Positions 1 through 9,841 of a DNA stretch of 64,000 nucleotides are shown here, one piece after another. The notes below the pieces were generated by a model that saw nothing but the letters and a program-made list of their open reading frames with translations, did no database searches and had not been told where the DNA came from. Where the stretch lies: contig CM068385.1 in the NCBI GenBank assembly GCA_034770075.1, positions 74,640,272 to 74,704,271 on the forward strand, written 5' to 3'. Position 1 is the stretch's first letter. The number at the start of each line of letters is the position of its first letter. The DNA is from Aralia elata (Eukaryota > Streptophyta > Magnoliopsida > Apiales > Araliaceae). The position numbers and the translations under genes were made by a program.

Positions 1-320
1 GCATAAGTTTCTTCCAAATTTACAAATTCTTTCACAATTTTCTACATATTCAACTTATGGGATCCACACATCATTGTGTAAGGACTACAATCAAGTATAA
101 CCACAAATGAATTAAAAATCAAACTGCATGCATCACATTCAAGACACTATCACTGGCCATCAAGCAACAAAATTAAATTACTAATGAACTTATTCAACTA
201 AAACTACTAAAATAGAATAACAAAAATAACAACTAAACCATCCCCCCAAGCTTGAAACAAACATTGTCCTCAATGTAATAAATGGAAAGAATTAAAGCAC
301 GAGGACTTCCCTGGACTTCT
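1..320 (-). other. AthI 3' untranslated region with internal polypurine tract
   Basis: AT-rich with no gene. On the minus strand the run at about 241-256 is purine-rich (plus strand TCCCCCCAAGCTTGAAAC) and is followed by CATTGTCCTCAATG. The same arrangement, a second polypurine tract about 1.1 kb before the true 3' LTR tract, occurs in Y1 (36957), Y2 (56616) and G1/G2 (33556, 52947). Confidence 0.6.
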
Positions 321-635
321 TCATTGCGAATTGGAGGAGACGTCCTCGACCACTGGATTATTATGAATGCTCTGATGAGATAAAGGTGGAGAATGCATGA
401 TATCATTGAACCTTCCTTCTTCGAGCAGTTGAGTTAGAACAAAGTTGACTTCCTTAGTTTGGTCCAGTTGCTCGTCCATTTTATGCATTAATTTGTCAAC
501 CCTACGTAAGTGACGACGAGCTACCAACCGAAATTTCTCAAGCTCACTAACTCGTGTAAGTAGCTGATCAATCAAAGTAGCTGAGGTCAACAATTTCTGC
601 CCCAATCCTTGCTTAGTAATGAATCCAGCACCCAT
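321..635 (-). CDS. Small predicted coiled-coil ORF of AthI downstream of pol
   Basis: A 104-residue ORF without a recognisable catalytic domain. The central part (about residues 22-70) has heptad-like spacing of hydrophobic residues (LLTRVSELEKF, VDKLMHKMDEQLDQ), suggesting a coiled coil. In Y2 the matching position (56687-57112) carries an ORF with a similar charged, helical segment, so this is probably the C-terminal part of the extra post-pol ORF of the element, cut off from 768-1475 by stops. Function unknown. Confidence 0.55.
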   Translation of the reverse strand: MGAGFITKQGLGQKLLTSATLIDQLLTRVSELEKFRLVARRHLRRVDKLMHKMDEQLDQTKEVNFVLTQLLEEGRFNDIMHSPPLSHQSIHNNPVVEDVSSNSQ

Positions 636-767
636 AGGGTGAGAATCTGCTCCAGTCCAAATTCAAAAATTCTCCATCACTTCCGTCGTGATCGGTGTCT
701 GTGGCGATTGACGCTCTTCATCAAATCCGACACACACGCCAGTTGCCAGACACAGCCCGTGAATTAA

Positions 768-1475
768 TTATGGATGCGGCATACTATTCACAAATTTTCC
801 TTGTATGGCCTGGCGAATGGAATTATAGATTATGAGTCCTACGTCTATTCGCTTTCTGTTTACAATGGCATATAATAGAGACGCTTGATCACGATTTAAC
901 TTCGTGAGTGTTGTGGATGGAAGCAAGCGAGCACAAATGAAGTAAAACCAAGCTAAGCCATATCGACTTAATTCGGTCGTTGAAATATATAACTCGTTGC
1001 TCGTATTTGTTTCCCAAACCGCACCTGGTCTACATAAACATTGCAATGCCTTATGCCATTGATTTCCACCAGCTCTATATTTCTCATGTTCCTCCCTAGT
1101 CAAATCAGGTAGACGAAAATATGAATTGATTGTTGATGGCGAGTACCACACTAGTTTACTACGCACTTGCACTATGTTTGCCTCTGCTTCAATTGCGTTG
1201 GCGTAGAACTCCCTGACCAAATCCGAAACTGGGGCACTAGGTTGCTCGGTGAAGGCTTCCCACTTATTAGCCTCGATCAACGTAAAAATGCCGCTATCCA
1301 CATGTTTATCTGGATAAAAACCACGTTCGGGAATTCCTTTCGAGTGTGCCAATGATAATTCATAAAAAATTGATGCCTCCCTACTGACGAACTTTTCTGT
1401 ATCATACTCATCACCATCGAAAACCTTGACTGGAGAATAACTGCCATTATCTTGCCTTTGAAGTTTCCCTGCCAT
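768..1475 (-). CDS. Post-pol ORF with putative plant transposon protein domain
   Basis: 235 residues, intact. The central part (about 60-225) holds the motifs VSDLVREFYANA, STINSYFRLP, LSRYGLAWFYFICA and RKRIDVGLIIYNSIRQA. These match the family often annotated as 'putative plant transposon protein domain' (PF20167-like). The same domain appears at 37517-38196 in Y1 and 57176-57855 in Y2. It sits between integrase and 3' LTR, where Athila elements carry an extra, sometimes envelope-like, ORF. No signal peptide or membrane segment is visible here, so an envelope role is not supported by this copy. The start MAGKLQ is the first Met of the frame and resembles the MASKRQ start in Y. Function unknown. 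Confidence 0.75.
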   Translation of the reverse strand: MAGKLQRQDNGSYSPVKVFDGDEYDTEKFVSREASIFYELSLAHSKGIPERGFYPDKHVDSGIFTLIEANKWEAFTEQPSAPVSDLVREFYANAIEAEANIVQVRSKLVWYSPSTINSYFRLPDLTREEHEKYRAGGNQWHKALQCLCRPGAVWETNTSNELYISTTELSRYGLAWFYFICARLLPSTTLTKLNRDQASLLYAIVNRKRIDVGLIIYNSIRQAIQGKFVNSMPHP

Positions 1476-1685
1476 TATAAATGTAGCCTGAACTGAAAAC
1501 TTCTTGCTTCACAAGTCTATTTCTGCTCTCAATAGGGTGCTATGAATATCTGATGTTGCAATTATATTTGACCCTGGATTTATAGCTGAACTGAGAAATT
1601 AGAAGTTGTCTTGCAAAAGGAAAGAAGGAAATAGAATCACAATTGAATTAAGCTATGCTGGATTTCCTTTCCAAATTAGAAGACA

Positions 1686-1800
1686 TATCGCGCGCTGGAT
1701 TTCGCTCAGGTGTCGCGACGCTCAATATAAGAGCCGCGACTCATGACTGATGGTCGTGGCACGAAGTTATGGAAGCCGCGGCGTGCAACCCCTATTCAGC
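1686..1800. repeat. GC-rich dyad cluster of AthI (spacer copy)
   Basis: In AT-rich surroundings this spacer holds TCGCGCGCTGG, TGTCGCGACGCTC, GAGCCGCGACTC (1731-1742) and AGCCGCGGCGTGC. They are near-palindromes built around CGCG. A related cluster lies in the AthI LTR (8222-8325). The spacer position matches that of the GCGCGGCCGCGC array in Y1 (38815-39000), but the motif differs. Confidence 0.6.
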
Positions 1801-1951
1801 TGCGCCATTTTTCCTTCGCGGTTCTCCTTGCTTATTCCATTGCTTGGAGTTATAATCTTACAAAAATTATGAAAAATTACTTAAACTAATATATATATAT
1901 ATATATTGTAATAAACTAATAAAATAATAAATTACTTATAACATAAAAATT

Positions 1952-1970
1952 ATTGGGTTGCCTCCCAATT
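1952..1970. other. Conserved TTGGG...CCCAA hairpin after integrase (AthI)
   Basis: ATTGGGTTGCCTCCCAATT can fold with an ATTGGG/CCCAAT stem. The same motif followed by AGCGC lies just beyond the end of the integrase, or of its equivalent, in G1, Y1, G2 and Y2. It is conserved although the flanking sequence is not. Confidence 0.7.
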
Positions 1971-2010
1971 AGCGCGTAATTTATAGTCTCAGCCCGACTA
2001 CTTTCCTTCG

Positions 2011-3308
2011 TTAATCTGGATCAGCTAAGGAAATGGAGATCCTTTGTCGATCGATATCTCCTCCATAGTAGTGTTTAAGGCGCTGTCCGTTAACCATAAA
2101 TGATCTATCAGATTGGAATGGTGCTACTTCTACCGCTCCATGTGGAAATACTTTCTGGATGATAAATGGTCCCGACCATCTAGATTTCAGCTTTCCTGGA
2201 AACAGTCTAAGCTGTGAATTGAATAAGAGAACTGCTTGCCCTGGCTCGAACTTCCTCTCAATTATTTTCTTGTCATGCCAACGTTTGATCTTTTCTTTAT
2301 AGAGCTTTACATTCTCGTAAGCATGAAGACAAAATTCATCCATCTCATTTAACTGTAACAATCTCTTTTCTCCTGCTGCATGTAAATCAAAATTTAATAT
2401 TTTATGGCCCAATATGCTTTATGCTCTAACTCCACTGGTAGATGGCATGCCTTTTCGAATACCAATCGGTATGGTGACATCTCGATTGAAGTTTTATATG
2501 ATGTCCTATACGCCCATAAGGCATCATCAAGTTTCAAAGACCAATCTTTCCTGTTTGGATTAACAATCTTTTCCAAGATCCTTTTTACATCTCTATTTGA
2601 AATCTCGGCTTACCCATTCGTTTGTGGATGATAAGCAGTAGCCACTTTGTGAGATACCCCATACCGAGCAAGAAGAGTGGTAAACGGTTTATTATAGAAA
2701 TGCGTACCTTCGTCGCTGATAATTGCCCGTGGTGTACCAAATCTTGTAAAGATATTTTTCCGGAGAAAGTTCAGCACAACTTTTGCATCATTTGTTGGCA
2801 ACGCAGTAGCTTCAACCCATTTAGACACATAATCCACAACTAATAATATGTATTGCTTGTTCAGAGATACTGGAAACGGGCCCATAAAATCAATTCCCTA
2901 CACATCAAATATTTCTACCTCGAGTATGGTGTTCATTGGCATTTCGTGGTGCTTAGAGATATTTCCAGCACGCTGACAACTGTCACACTTTGCCACAAAA
3001 CTATGTGCATCCTTGAAGAGAGTGGGCCAGTAAAAGCCTGATTGAAGTATCTTTGCAGCATTTCGTTCGCCCCCATAATGCCCTCCATAAATTGACGAGT
3101 GGCACTTATGCAAAATGTCTTCATTTTCTTCTCGTGGAATACACCTTCTCAACATTTGATCTGGGCATTCTTTAAATAGGTAGGGTTCATCCCATATATA
3201 GTTTTTTACATCATGTAAAAACTTCTTGCGTTGCTGATAACTCAAATTTGGGGGAAGCACATGGCTAACGATGTAATTAACATAGTCTGCATACCATGGT
3301 AATTTCAT
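2011..3308 (-). pseudogene. AthI integrase, broken
   Basis: The integrase region of the pol polyprotein, which would insert element cDNA into the chromosome. From N to C it shows an HHCC zinc-binding segment (HKCHSSIYGGHY ... CDSCQRAGN), the first core Asp region (FDV then a stop, then GIDFMGPFP), the second core Asp (ISDEGTHF), a region matching the third acidic residue (LEKIVNPNRKDW) and a C-terminal GPF motif (RWSGPFIIQKVFPHGAVEV). Damage seen by comparison with Y1: a TGG to TAG stop at about 2898, a CAA to TAA stop at about 2609, and a frame change near 2400. No functional integrase can come from this copy. Confidence 0.85.
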
Positions 3309-4815
3309 TTGTTACTGCAAACAAGTGTTCATCAGGAAAGGACTTATTAATCTCAGTATCTTCCCCACTTTGAGATTCCAGATGTTCAAGTCTAGAAAGA
3401 TGATCTGCAACTTGATTTTCTGTACCTTTTCTATCTCGAATCTCTAGATCGAACTCTTGAAGCAAGAGAACCCACCTTATCAACCGTGGTTTGGCATCTT
3501 TCTTTGCGACCAAATATTTGATAGCTGCATGATCAGTGAACATAATTACTTTTGTTCTCACTATGTAAGCTCTGAACTTATTAAATGCATACACAATTGC
3601 CAGTAACTCATTTTCCGTGGTTGTATAATTTAATTGTGCACCTGTCAATGTTTTACTTGCATAATAGATGGACTGAAACATCTTCTCTTTTCTTTGTCCC
3701 AATACTGCGCCAATTGCGTAGTCACTGACGTCACACATTAATTCAAACGGTTTAGTCCAATCCGGTGCAACAATCACTGGGGTGAAAATTAACTTCTGCT
3801 TTAACAACTCGAATGCTTCAAGACAGTCCTTATCAAAGTTAAAATGAACATCTTTCTCCAAAAGACTACACAATGGTTTAGAAATTTTGGAGAAATCCTT
3901 GATAAAGCGTCGATAAAATCCCGCATGCCCAAGAAAGCTTCTTATTCCCTTAACAGATGTTGATGGTGGGAGGTTTTCTATAGTCTCAATCTTTGCCCTG
4001 TCTACCTCAAGTCCTTTAGTTGAAACTTTGTGGCCCAAAATTATTCCTTCTCTCACTATAAAATGACATTTCTCCCAATTGAACACCAAATTCGTCTCCA
4101 CACATCGCTTCAAAGCTAATGTCAAATTGTCTAGGCAAAAATCAAAACTATCTCCAAAAATAGAGAAGTCATCCATGAACACCTCTAAGTTTCGTTCAAT
4201 TAAGCCAGAAAAAATAGCCGTCACACATCTTTGAAATGTGGCTGGTGCATTGCAGAGACCAAAAGACATCCTTCTGAACGCAAAAGTTCCATATGGGCAT
4301 GTAAAAGTGGTATTCTCTTGATCTTCTGGAGCAATAGCAATTTGGTTGTATCCTGAATATCCATCTAGAAGGTAATAGAATTGGTTTCCAGCCAATCTAT
4401 CTAACATCTGATCAATGAACGACAAGGGAAAATGATCTTTGCGAGTTTCCTTGTTCAACCTTCTATAATCAATGCAAACTCGCCACCCGGTCACTGTTCT
4501 TATAGGAATGAGTTCATTGTTCTCGTTTGTGACTACTGTCATTCCTCCTTTCTTTGGTACACAATGAACCGGACTTACCCACGAACTATCAGATATTGGA
4601 TAAATAATGCCATCGTCTAACTATTTAATAATCTCCTTTTTCACCACCTCCTTCATAATAGGATTCAGTCGACGTTGCTGCTCGATAACTGGCTTTGCTT
4701 CATCCTCCATTAAAATTTTGTGCATACAAAATGAGGGGCTGATTCCCTTGATATCTGCTAATGTCCAACCAATGCTGATTTGTATTCGCGCAATACTCGC
4801 AAAACCTTTTCTTCC
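3277..4815 (-). pseudogene. AthI reverse transcriptase-RNase H
   Basis: The polymerase and RNase H part of pol. Reverse transcriptase motifs in order: WVSPVHCVPKKGG, GWRVCIDYRRLNK, LLDGYSGYNQI, TFTCPYGTFAFRRMSFGLCNAPATF and the catalytic FMDDFSIFG (MDD form). RNase H follows with its acidic residues in CDVSDYAIGAV, TENELLAIVYAF and MFTDHAAIKYL, and a C-terminal QVADHLSRLE. The frame is open for over 1.2 kb, but upstream at about 4620 a TGG to TAG change (normally KWLDDGII) separates it from the polyprotein start. Confidence 0.9.
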
Positions 4816-4820
4816 TGAAA

Positions 4821-5183
4821 TTAATTAAGTGAAGCAGATATAATAACAGGCAAAGTGCTAGAATCCCCTAAATACGCATACCGTAAATGCTTAGGTAAAG
4901 CCTTTAATTCCAATTTAGGTGGTTCCTCCAAAGATGGTTTTGCACGTGATGAAGAGTCTCTTGAATTATTCAAAGCTTCATACTGTTGAATGTAACTAAC
5001 AAACTCTGGAGCTGAATCTAATATCTCCAAGTATTTTTGAGACTCCCAAGATTTTGAAACTGTCGGGCTTACCAATGCTGATTCAAGTGAGTCTGGAAGA
5101 TATGTTTCTAAGAATACCTCATTCACTGCTTCTGTGATTAGATCAACTCGAAAACATTCTTCCTCTTCTTTCGGAAACTTCAT
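4821..5183 (-). pseudogene. AthI protease-to-RT linker
   Basis: A 120-residue frame that continues the protease ORF after a frameshift near 5187. Its start (MKFPKEEEECFRVD) and end (LELKALPKHLRYAYLGDSSTLPVII) match the linker of Y1 (42325-42400 and 41904-42353). No catalytic residues. It joins the protease to the polymerase in the unbroken polyprotein. Confidence 0.75.
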
Positions 5184-5196
5184 AGACTTTAAAACA

Positions 5197-5787
5197 CTAA
5201 ATGTAACCCACCCTTTGATCTTGAACCCGCATGGTCAACTCACCTTTCTGCACATCAATTAACGTTCTTCCTGTTGCTAAGAAGGGCCTTCCAAGTATAA
5301 TTGGTATTTCCTTGTTTTCCTCGAAATCCAGAATTATAAAATCTGCCGAAAAGATAAACTTATCAACCTTCACTAAAATATCTTCAACAATACCTCTTGG
5401 ATATGTCACAGATCTATCTGCAAGCTGTAAAGTTATGTTTGTCGGCCTTGGTGCCTTCAGTCCTAATTGAGTGTAAACAGAAAGTGGCATCAAATTGATG
5501 CTGGCTCCCAAATCACATAATGCTCTCCCTGAAAATTGATTACTAATCGTACACGGGATAGTGAAACTCCCTGGATCCTTTAGCTTTGGTGGTAACTTTT
5601 TTTGTAAGATTGCACTGCATTCTTCAGTCAATGCCACAATTTCAAAATCACCTAATCTCATTTTCTTGGATAAAATGTCTTTCATGAATTTTGCGTAGCT
5701 TGGCATTTGCTCCAAAGCTTCTACAAATGGTATGTTGATGTGGAGCTTTTTGAATACCTCAAGAAACTTTGCAAACTGATTATCCAC
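5197..5787 (-). CDS. AthI aspartic protease (retropepsin)
   Basis: The polyprotein-processing protease. The active-site segment is CDLGASINLMPLSVYTQLG (about residues 90-110), with DLGA in place of the commoner DTGA/DSGA. The flap and C-terminal part follow (VDKFIFSADFIILDFEE ... PIILGRPFLATGRTLIDV). The N-terminal FAKFLEVFKKLHINIPFVEALEQMP motif matches Y. It is separated from gag by a stop at about 5788 where Y2 has a Gln codon, so the original was probably one gag-pol frame. Confidence 0.8.
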   Translation of the reverse strand: MDNQFAKFLEVFKKLHINIPFVEALEQMPSYAKFMKDILSKKMRLGDFEIVALTEECSAILQKKLPPKLKDPGSFTIPCTISNQFSGRALCDLGASINLMPLSVYTQLGLKAPRPTNITLQLADRSVTYPRGIVEDILVKVDKFIFSADFIILDFEENKEIPIILGRPFLATGRTLIDVQKGELTMRVQDQRVGYI

Positions 5788-5790
5788 TTT

Positions 5791-7140
5791 TTACTTTTGC
5801 AATCTCTGCGGAAAAGGGACTGGAGGCACAAATTGCACTTGTTTTCCTAATTCTTCTTTGACTTGTGGATTATCTTCCTTCTTTTCTTGCTTCTTTTCCT
5901 CGTTGACTTCACCCACTGCTAATTCTTCATCCATACATACATCATCAATTACATTCTTGCTATTCGTCCTTGGTAATTCTTTACCACTTCGTAAAACAAC
6001 ATTACAATTTTCATCATGGTTATGCACTTCCTTCATTGCATTACTTAAAAATTTCTGAATTTGGCTATTGATGTTGGTAGCAAAATGTTCAAATAATTTT
6101 TCCATTTTAGTAATTCTTACATTATTTTCCACCTGATATTTTGACAATAAATCCTCCATCATTACCTTCTGTTCTTGCTGAGAAGCCTGTTGCTCTTGAT
6201 CTTGCTTCTTCTTCTGAATATGATCCTCGGCATTGAGATTTTGATTACTTTGATAATTGGATCCTTCAACAACCTGCACTAACTCGACCTTAATTGCGCA
6301 TTGACTCCTTGCATGATTTTCTGCACAAATATTACATACCAACGTATCCCTTTGCATAGATTGATATCCACCAGAATCCAATTTCCTTACTAAAGCTGCC
6401 ACTTGCTCTACCAGTACCGAAATTACATCTTTCTGATTTACTGCCACAGTTCCAATTCGCGTATTTCTTGTTGCTGACCATTGATAATTATTGTTTGTCA
6501 TGATCTCCAATAATTCATATGCCTCATCATAATTTTTCTCTATTAAAGACCCCCCTGCGACTGCATCAATATTAGATCGCATTGTAACATTCAAACCCTT
6601 GTAAAAAGTCTGAATCTGCAACCACATAGGAATGCCATGATGTAGACATTTCCTGAGTAATTCCTTAAACCTCTCCCAAGCTTCATACAGAGATTCTGAG
6701 TCTTCTTGAGCAAATGCTGTGATATCTGACCTCAATCTTGCGATTTTAGCTTGCGAAAAAAACTTAGCCAAAAATTTCTGTACAAGATCACTCCATGTAG
6801 ATATCGCGCCTGCTGGTAGTGAATGTAACCAACTTTTCGCCTTACCACGAAGTATGAAAGGGAAAAGTCGCAATCTAAGTGCATCCTCAGAAACCCTTTC
6901 ATATTTACATGTATCACAGATTTTAAAAAAATTGATCAAATGCTCATTCGAATCATCATTAGGGTAACCTCCAAATTGTACCGAACTTTGAATCATCTGT
7001 ATCATGTTTGGTTGAATTTCAAAACTACTAGCTTGTATTGCAAGTCTTCTAATACTGGACTGAACATCCATTACCAATGGTGTAGCATACTCCTGCAATA
7101 TTTTCTGTTCTTCTGCAGCTATATTCTCTAAGTCTTGCAT
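5791..7140 (-). CDS. AthI Gag polyprotein
   Basis: The capsid-like structural protein, which packages element RNA. About 449 residues. The Gag core (about 50-190) carries FFKICDTCKYERVSEDALRLRL, GKAKSWLHSLPAGAISTWSDLVQKFLAKFF and SLYEAWERFKELLRKC, typical of plant gypsy Gag. A short zinc knuckle follows (CNICAENHARSQC), spaced C-x2-C-x3-H-x4-C rather than the usual C-x2-C-x4-H-x4-C. The rest is rich in Gln, Asn and Lys with a charged, probably coiled tail. It ends just before the protease frame. Confidence 0.88.
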   Translation of the reverse strand: MQDLENIAAEEQKILQEYATPLVMDVQSSIRRLAIQASSFEIQPNMIQMIQSSVQFGGYPNDDSNEHLINFFKICDTCKYERVSEDALRLRLFPFILRGKAKSWLHSLPAGAISTWSDLVQKFLAKFFSQAKIARLRSDITAFAQEDSESLYEAWERFKELLRKCLHHGIPMWLQIQTFYKGLNVTMRSNIDAVAGGSLIEKNYDEAYELLEIMTNNNYQWSATRNTRIGTVAVNQKDVISVLVEQVAALVRKLDSGGYQSMQRDTLVCNICAENHARSQCAIKVELVQVVEGSNYQSNQNLNAEDHIQKKKQDQEQQASQQEQKVMMEDLLSKYQVENNVRITKMEKLFEHFATNINSQIQKFLSNAMKEVHNHDENCNVVLRSGKELPRTNSKNVIDDVCMDEELAVGEVNEEKKQEKKEDNPQVKEELGKQVQFVPPVPFPQRLQK

Positions 7141-7250
7141 TTTGAAACAATATCGAGAGTGCCTGCAAAAGATTAAAATTTTGTGTTTAAATTAGAATCA
7201 GATTAATTGTAATTGATGTTGGAAATAAAGAAATTAATTACTAGAATTAT

Positions 7251-7268
7251 TCCCCGGCAACAGCGCCA
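7251..7268 (-). promoter_or_regulatory. AthI primer binding site (tRNA-Asp)
   Basis: The plus strand reads TCCCCGGCAACAGCGCCA, the 3' end of plant tRNA-Asp including CCA with one mismatch; Y1 has the exact form. The primer tRNA would pair with the minus-strand transcript here. It lies six bases from the LTR end. Confidence 0.9.
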
Positions 7269-7274
7269 TAAACT

Positions 7275-8528
7275 TGATGGGCTAAATCTATACTAGCAAT
7301 TTTACGTGCAAGAATACACGGTCAGTCAAGTAATAAAGTGAAAGTAGAGTTGTCGATCCCACGAGGAATAATCTAATAAACCAATTAATATTCCCAATAA
7401 CTAACTTTAAATTAACCGAATTCTATTTAAACAAGAAATAAGTATTTCGTAGTCACTAATAGTTAAACTAATAAGAGAAATAAGTATGAATAATATAACA
7501 GAAATGAAATTATCAAGATTACAATTTCCCCCGATGATGTTTCCTATTCTTCCACTCCCTATTTAACCAATCAAACGTTACAGATTGCTAACCAAGAATT
7601 CATAAGTATTTATCTAACTTATTCCAAGATTAGATAAGTGTCATCATTCTTAACTAGAACACTATATTTCTATGTGAATAATTAACAATGATGCAATAGA
7701 TACCAATTCTTAACAAGTTCAGGCGACACTTGGGTATATTTCTATCCCATATGTAAATTGAATAATAATTTTTAACATGAATTAATCCAATACATGTATC
7801 ATATTCCACATCTAGTCTAGAATCAACGTTTCCATCTCATCTAGATCAACATATTAATTATTGGCCAAACAACTATTGAGTGAAAACCAAAATATAATAA
7901 ACAATCTTGCAAACATCTGATAGAAGTTAAATAGTCAATAGATTAATAAAAACTAATCATCGGGTTCCATTGCAATCTTGAAAATGGAATTTAGTTCATG
8001 AATAAAGAAATGAACAACATCTCATCAATAAAAGTCATTATAAATACAAGAGTTTAAAAGAAAGATAAAGAAAAGAATCTGATGGACAACTCCCTTAGAT
8101 GGAATTGATTGAGAGGTATTTTCTTCCTTTTTACGTAAATTATATCCTCCGTTCTCTTCTTTCTCATTTCTCTGTTTGCCTCGCTTCATATACAAAAGAT
8201 ACAGGAAAGACCTAATTTCGCCGCACACGCGCGCGAAAAAATGCTCTGGGCGCCGCTACCCACACAACCAGGTGCCACGACCCCAAGTACGCACCGCGGC
8301 TCACCAAAGTGAGCGCCGCGACTCTTAATCCCTGTATGGTTTTCTTCCTTGCTCGCCCAATTGCTTCAAATATTGCGATTTTTTTACCACTTAACTCCTT
8401 TATTCCTACAAAATGAACAAAAGCCATAAATTGAGTACAAACTCTATAAAATGACATAAAATACTTAAAAATACACAAATTATTAAGCCTAAAAGTACCC
8501 AAATAATAGGTATAAAACCTACTTATCA
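7275..8528 (-). repeat. AthI 5' LTR
   Basis: About 1.25 kb. On the minus strand it begins TGATAAGTAGGTTTTATACC and ends CCCATCA next to the primer site. The first bases match the LTR starts of Y (TGATAAGTAGG) and G (TGATGAGTGGG). A GC-rich dyad cluster lies at 8222-8325, near the transcription-start half. The short frames inside it look like chance ORFs. Confidence 0.88.
8222..8325. repeat. GC-rich dyad cluster in AthI LTR
   Basis: CGCGCGCG, GGCGCCGC, GCACCGCGGCTCAC and GAGCGCCGCGACTC occur within about 100 bases of AT-rich LTR. These are related to the cluster at 1686-1800 and hold the same place within the element as the GC palindromes of the Y and G LTRs. Confidence 0.55.
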
Positions 8529-8546
8529 CATGCATCGATTAAAGTA

Positions 8547-9807
8547 GAAAGTGAAAAACAAAGCTCGTGTAGAGGGTTCTATTGCTGAACGCTATACTGA
8601 GGAAGAAGTTGTCAACTTCTGCTCCTTGTACTTTGACGATGTAGTCTCAACGAAACACAAACATTTAAGTCAGAATGAGGTCGTCGGGCCCTAATCTCGT
8701 GTTGATGAGTTAACTGTATTCACTTATCCGGCTAAAGTATTTAGCCTAGAGACGATGACTTACCTAACCGATAAAGATTTGAAGATTGTATCTACATACG
8801 TGCTTCTAAATATGCCCGAAGTATCGGCATACATCAAGTATGTATAATTTTTGTCGAATCTGTAATATTTTAAAGCGTAATATTGTAAATTAAACACTGT
8901 TATTATTATTTCAGTTCATTCAAAGACGAAGCGTATGCTTCTAACCTGGGACTAACTACAACACAGTTGGAAGCATTCACCACTGAAAATTTTCAACAGT
9001 AGTTTAAGAGAAGGGTTGAAGAAGAAAACGCTTTTAAGCATTTTAGAGATTTTATTTCAGGTCCGTACAAACTTATCAGTTCATATCCCGGCTGCATCGT
9101 TAATGGGTACAGATTCAAGGTTGACGAGTTGAATGCCTTGACATTAGTTAATTCTGGCGTTGTCATGTTGGGAAGCTGTTACCAAAACTGCGAGTCCAAT
9201 TACTATGGACAATTAGAGGACGTGGTTGTGCTCAATTATCCCGGAGGTAAAAAAGTTGTTACATTTTAAGTGTCGCTGGTTTGATAATGAAAAGAGTGTT
9301 AAAGTTGATCGTAATAGAATCGTCACAGTAGATATAAAGTCAAAGCTACAGTCTGATGACATATTCGTATTAGCTAGCTAAGCGACTCAAGTGTACTACG
9401 CCCCTAATGAAGTAAATTCTAGAAGCCCCTGGTATACAGTTGTCATAACGAAAACCAAGGCATTTGATGGTATTGATTTGTCTGGAACGGATGACCCGTT
9501 GCAAGAACAAGTTAGCAATCCCAGCCATGTATTGCTAGATGATGAAGATGTGTTGGCAGAAGATGTCGTTAATGTACCCGATGATGAAGAAGCCAAGGAT
9601 GACGTTGTTGTCACTGACTATGTCGTTGTACAAGATGATTATAATGATGAAGAAATTGATACGAAAAAGGAAGAGACTGAATCTGAGGATGAAATTGATT
9701 TTGATTCTGACAAGTTTGACGACGTACTAAGTCTAAACTTGTTGTTGTTTTTAAATAATTTACTAATAAAAACGGTATTTATGGCTGATAAATTAACTAG
9801 AAATTAA
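8547..9807 (+). pseudogene. TNP2-type CACTA transposase, C-terminal exons
   Basis: The first part reads KNKARVEGSIAERYTEEE, then VVNFCSLYFDDV and, after a stop, FTYPAKVFSLETM, the DUF4218-like region that follows the TNP2 core. An intron (GTATGTATAA near 8838, TTTCAG near 8913) leads to a DUF4216-like region with HFRDFISGPYKLISSYPGC, KCRWFDNEKSVKVDRNRIV and SPWYTVVITKTKAFD, then an acidic Asp/Glu tail. In-frame stops near 8691, 9001 and 9379 show decay. The transposase core would lie left of AthI, which seems to have inserted within this gene. Confidence 0.8.
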
Positions 9808-9841
9808 TTATCTCGATGTTTCTAATTACAGTAGTATAGTT

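Larger units (their letters stand above)
1..8528 (-). mobile_element. AthI: Athila-like Ty3/gypsy retrotransposon, 3' end missing
   Basis: Read on the minus strand the order is 5' LTR (7275-8528), tRNA-Asp primer site (7251-7268), gag, protease, reverse transcriptase/RNase H, integrase, then an extra ORF after pol. This order, the primer type and the extra ORF point to the Athila lineage. The 3' LTR should lie left of base 1: in the related Y elements it is about 1.1 kb beyond the internal polypurine tract, which is here at about 241. The right end is sharp (ACTTATCA at 8521-8528) and is followed directly by CACTA transposase sequence, so AthI is inserted in that transposon. The 5-bp target duplication would be CATGC (8529-8533), but its partner is outside the window. 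Several nonsense changes and frameshifts make it non-autonomous. Confidence 0.9.

Noticed and set aside
1167..1355. Open frame on the plus strand opposite the post-pol ORF
   Set aside because: Antisense shadow of the 768-1475 gene; no motif.
768..1475. Calling the post-pol ORF an envelope gene
   Set aside because: No signal peptide, membrane helix or cleavage site can be seen; only its position agrees.
8025..8535. Two frames inside the AthI LTR
   Set aside because: Chance frames in LTR DNA, without similarity to a known protein.
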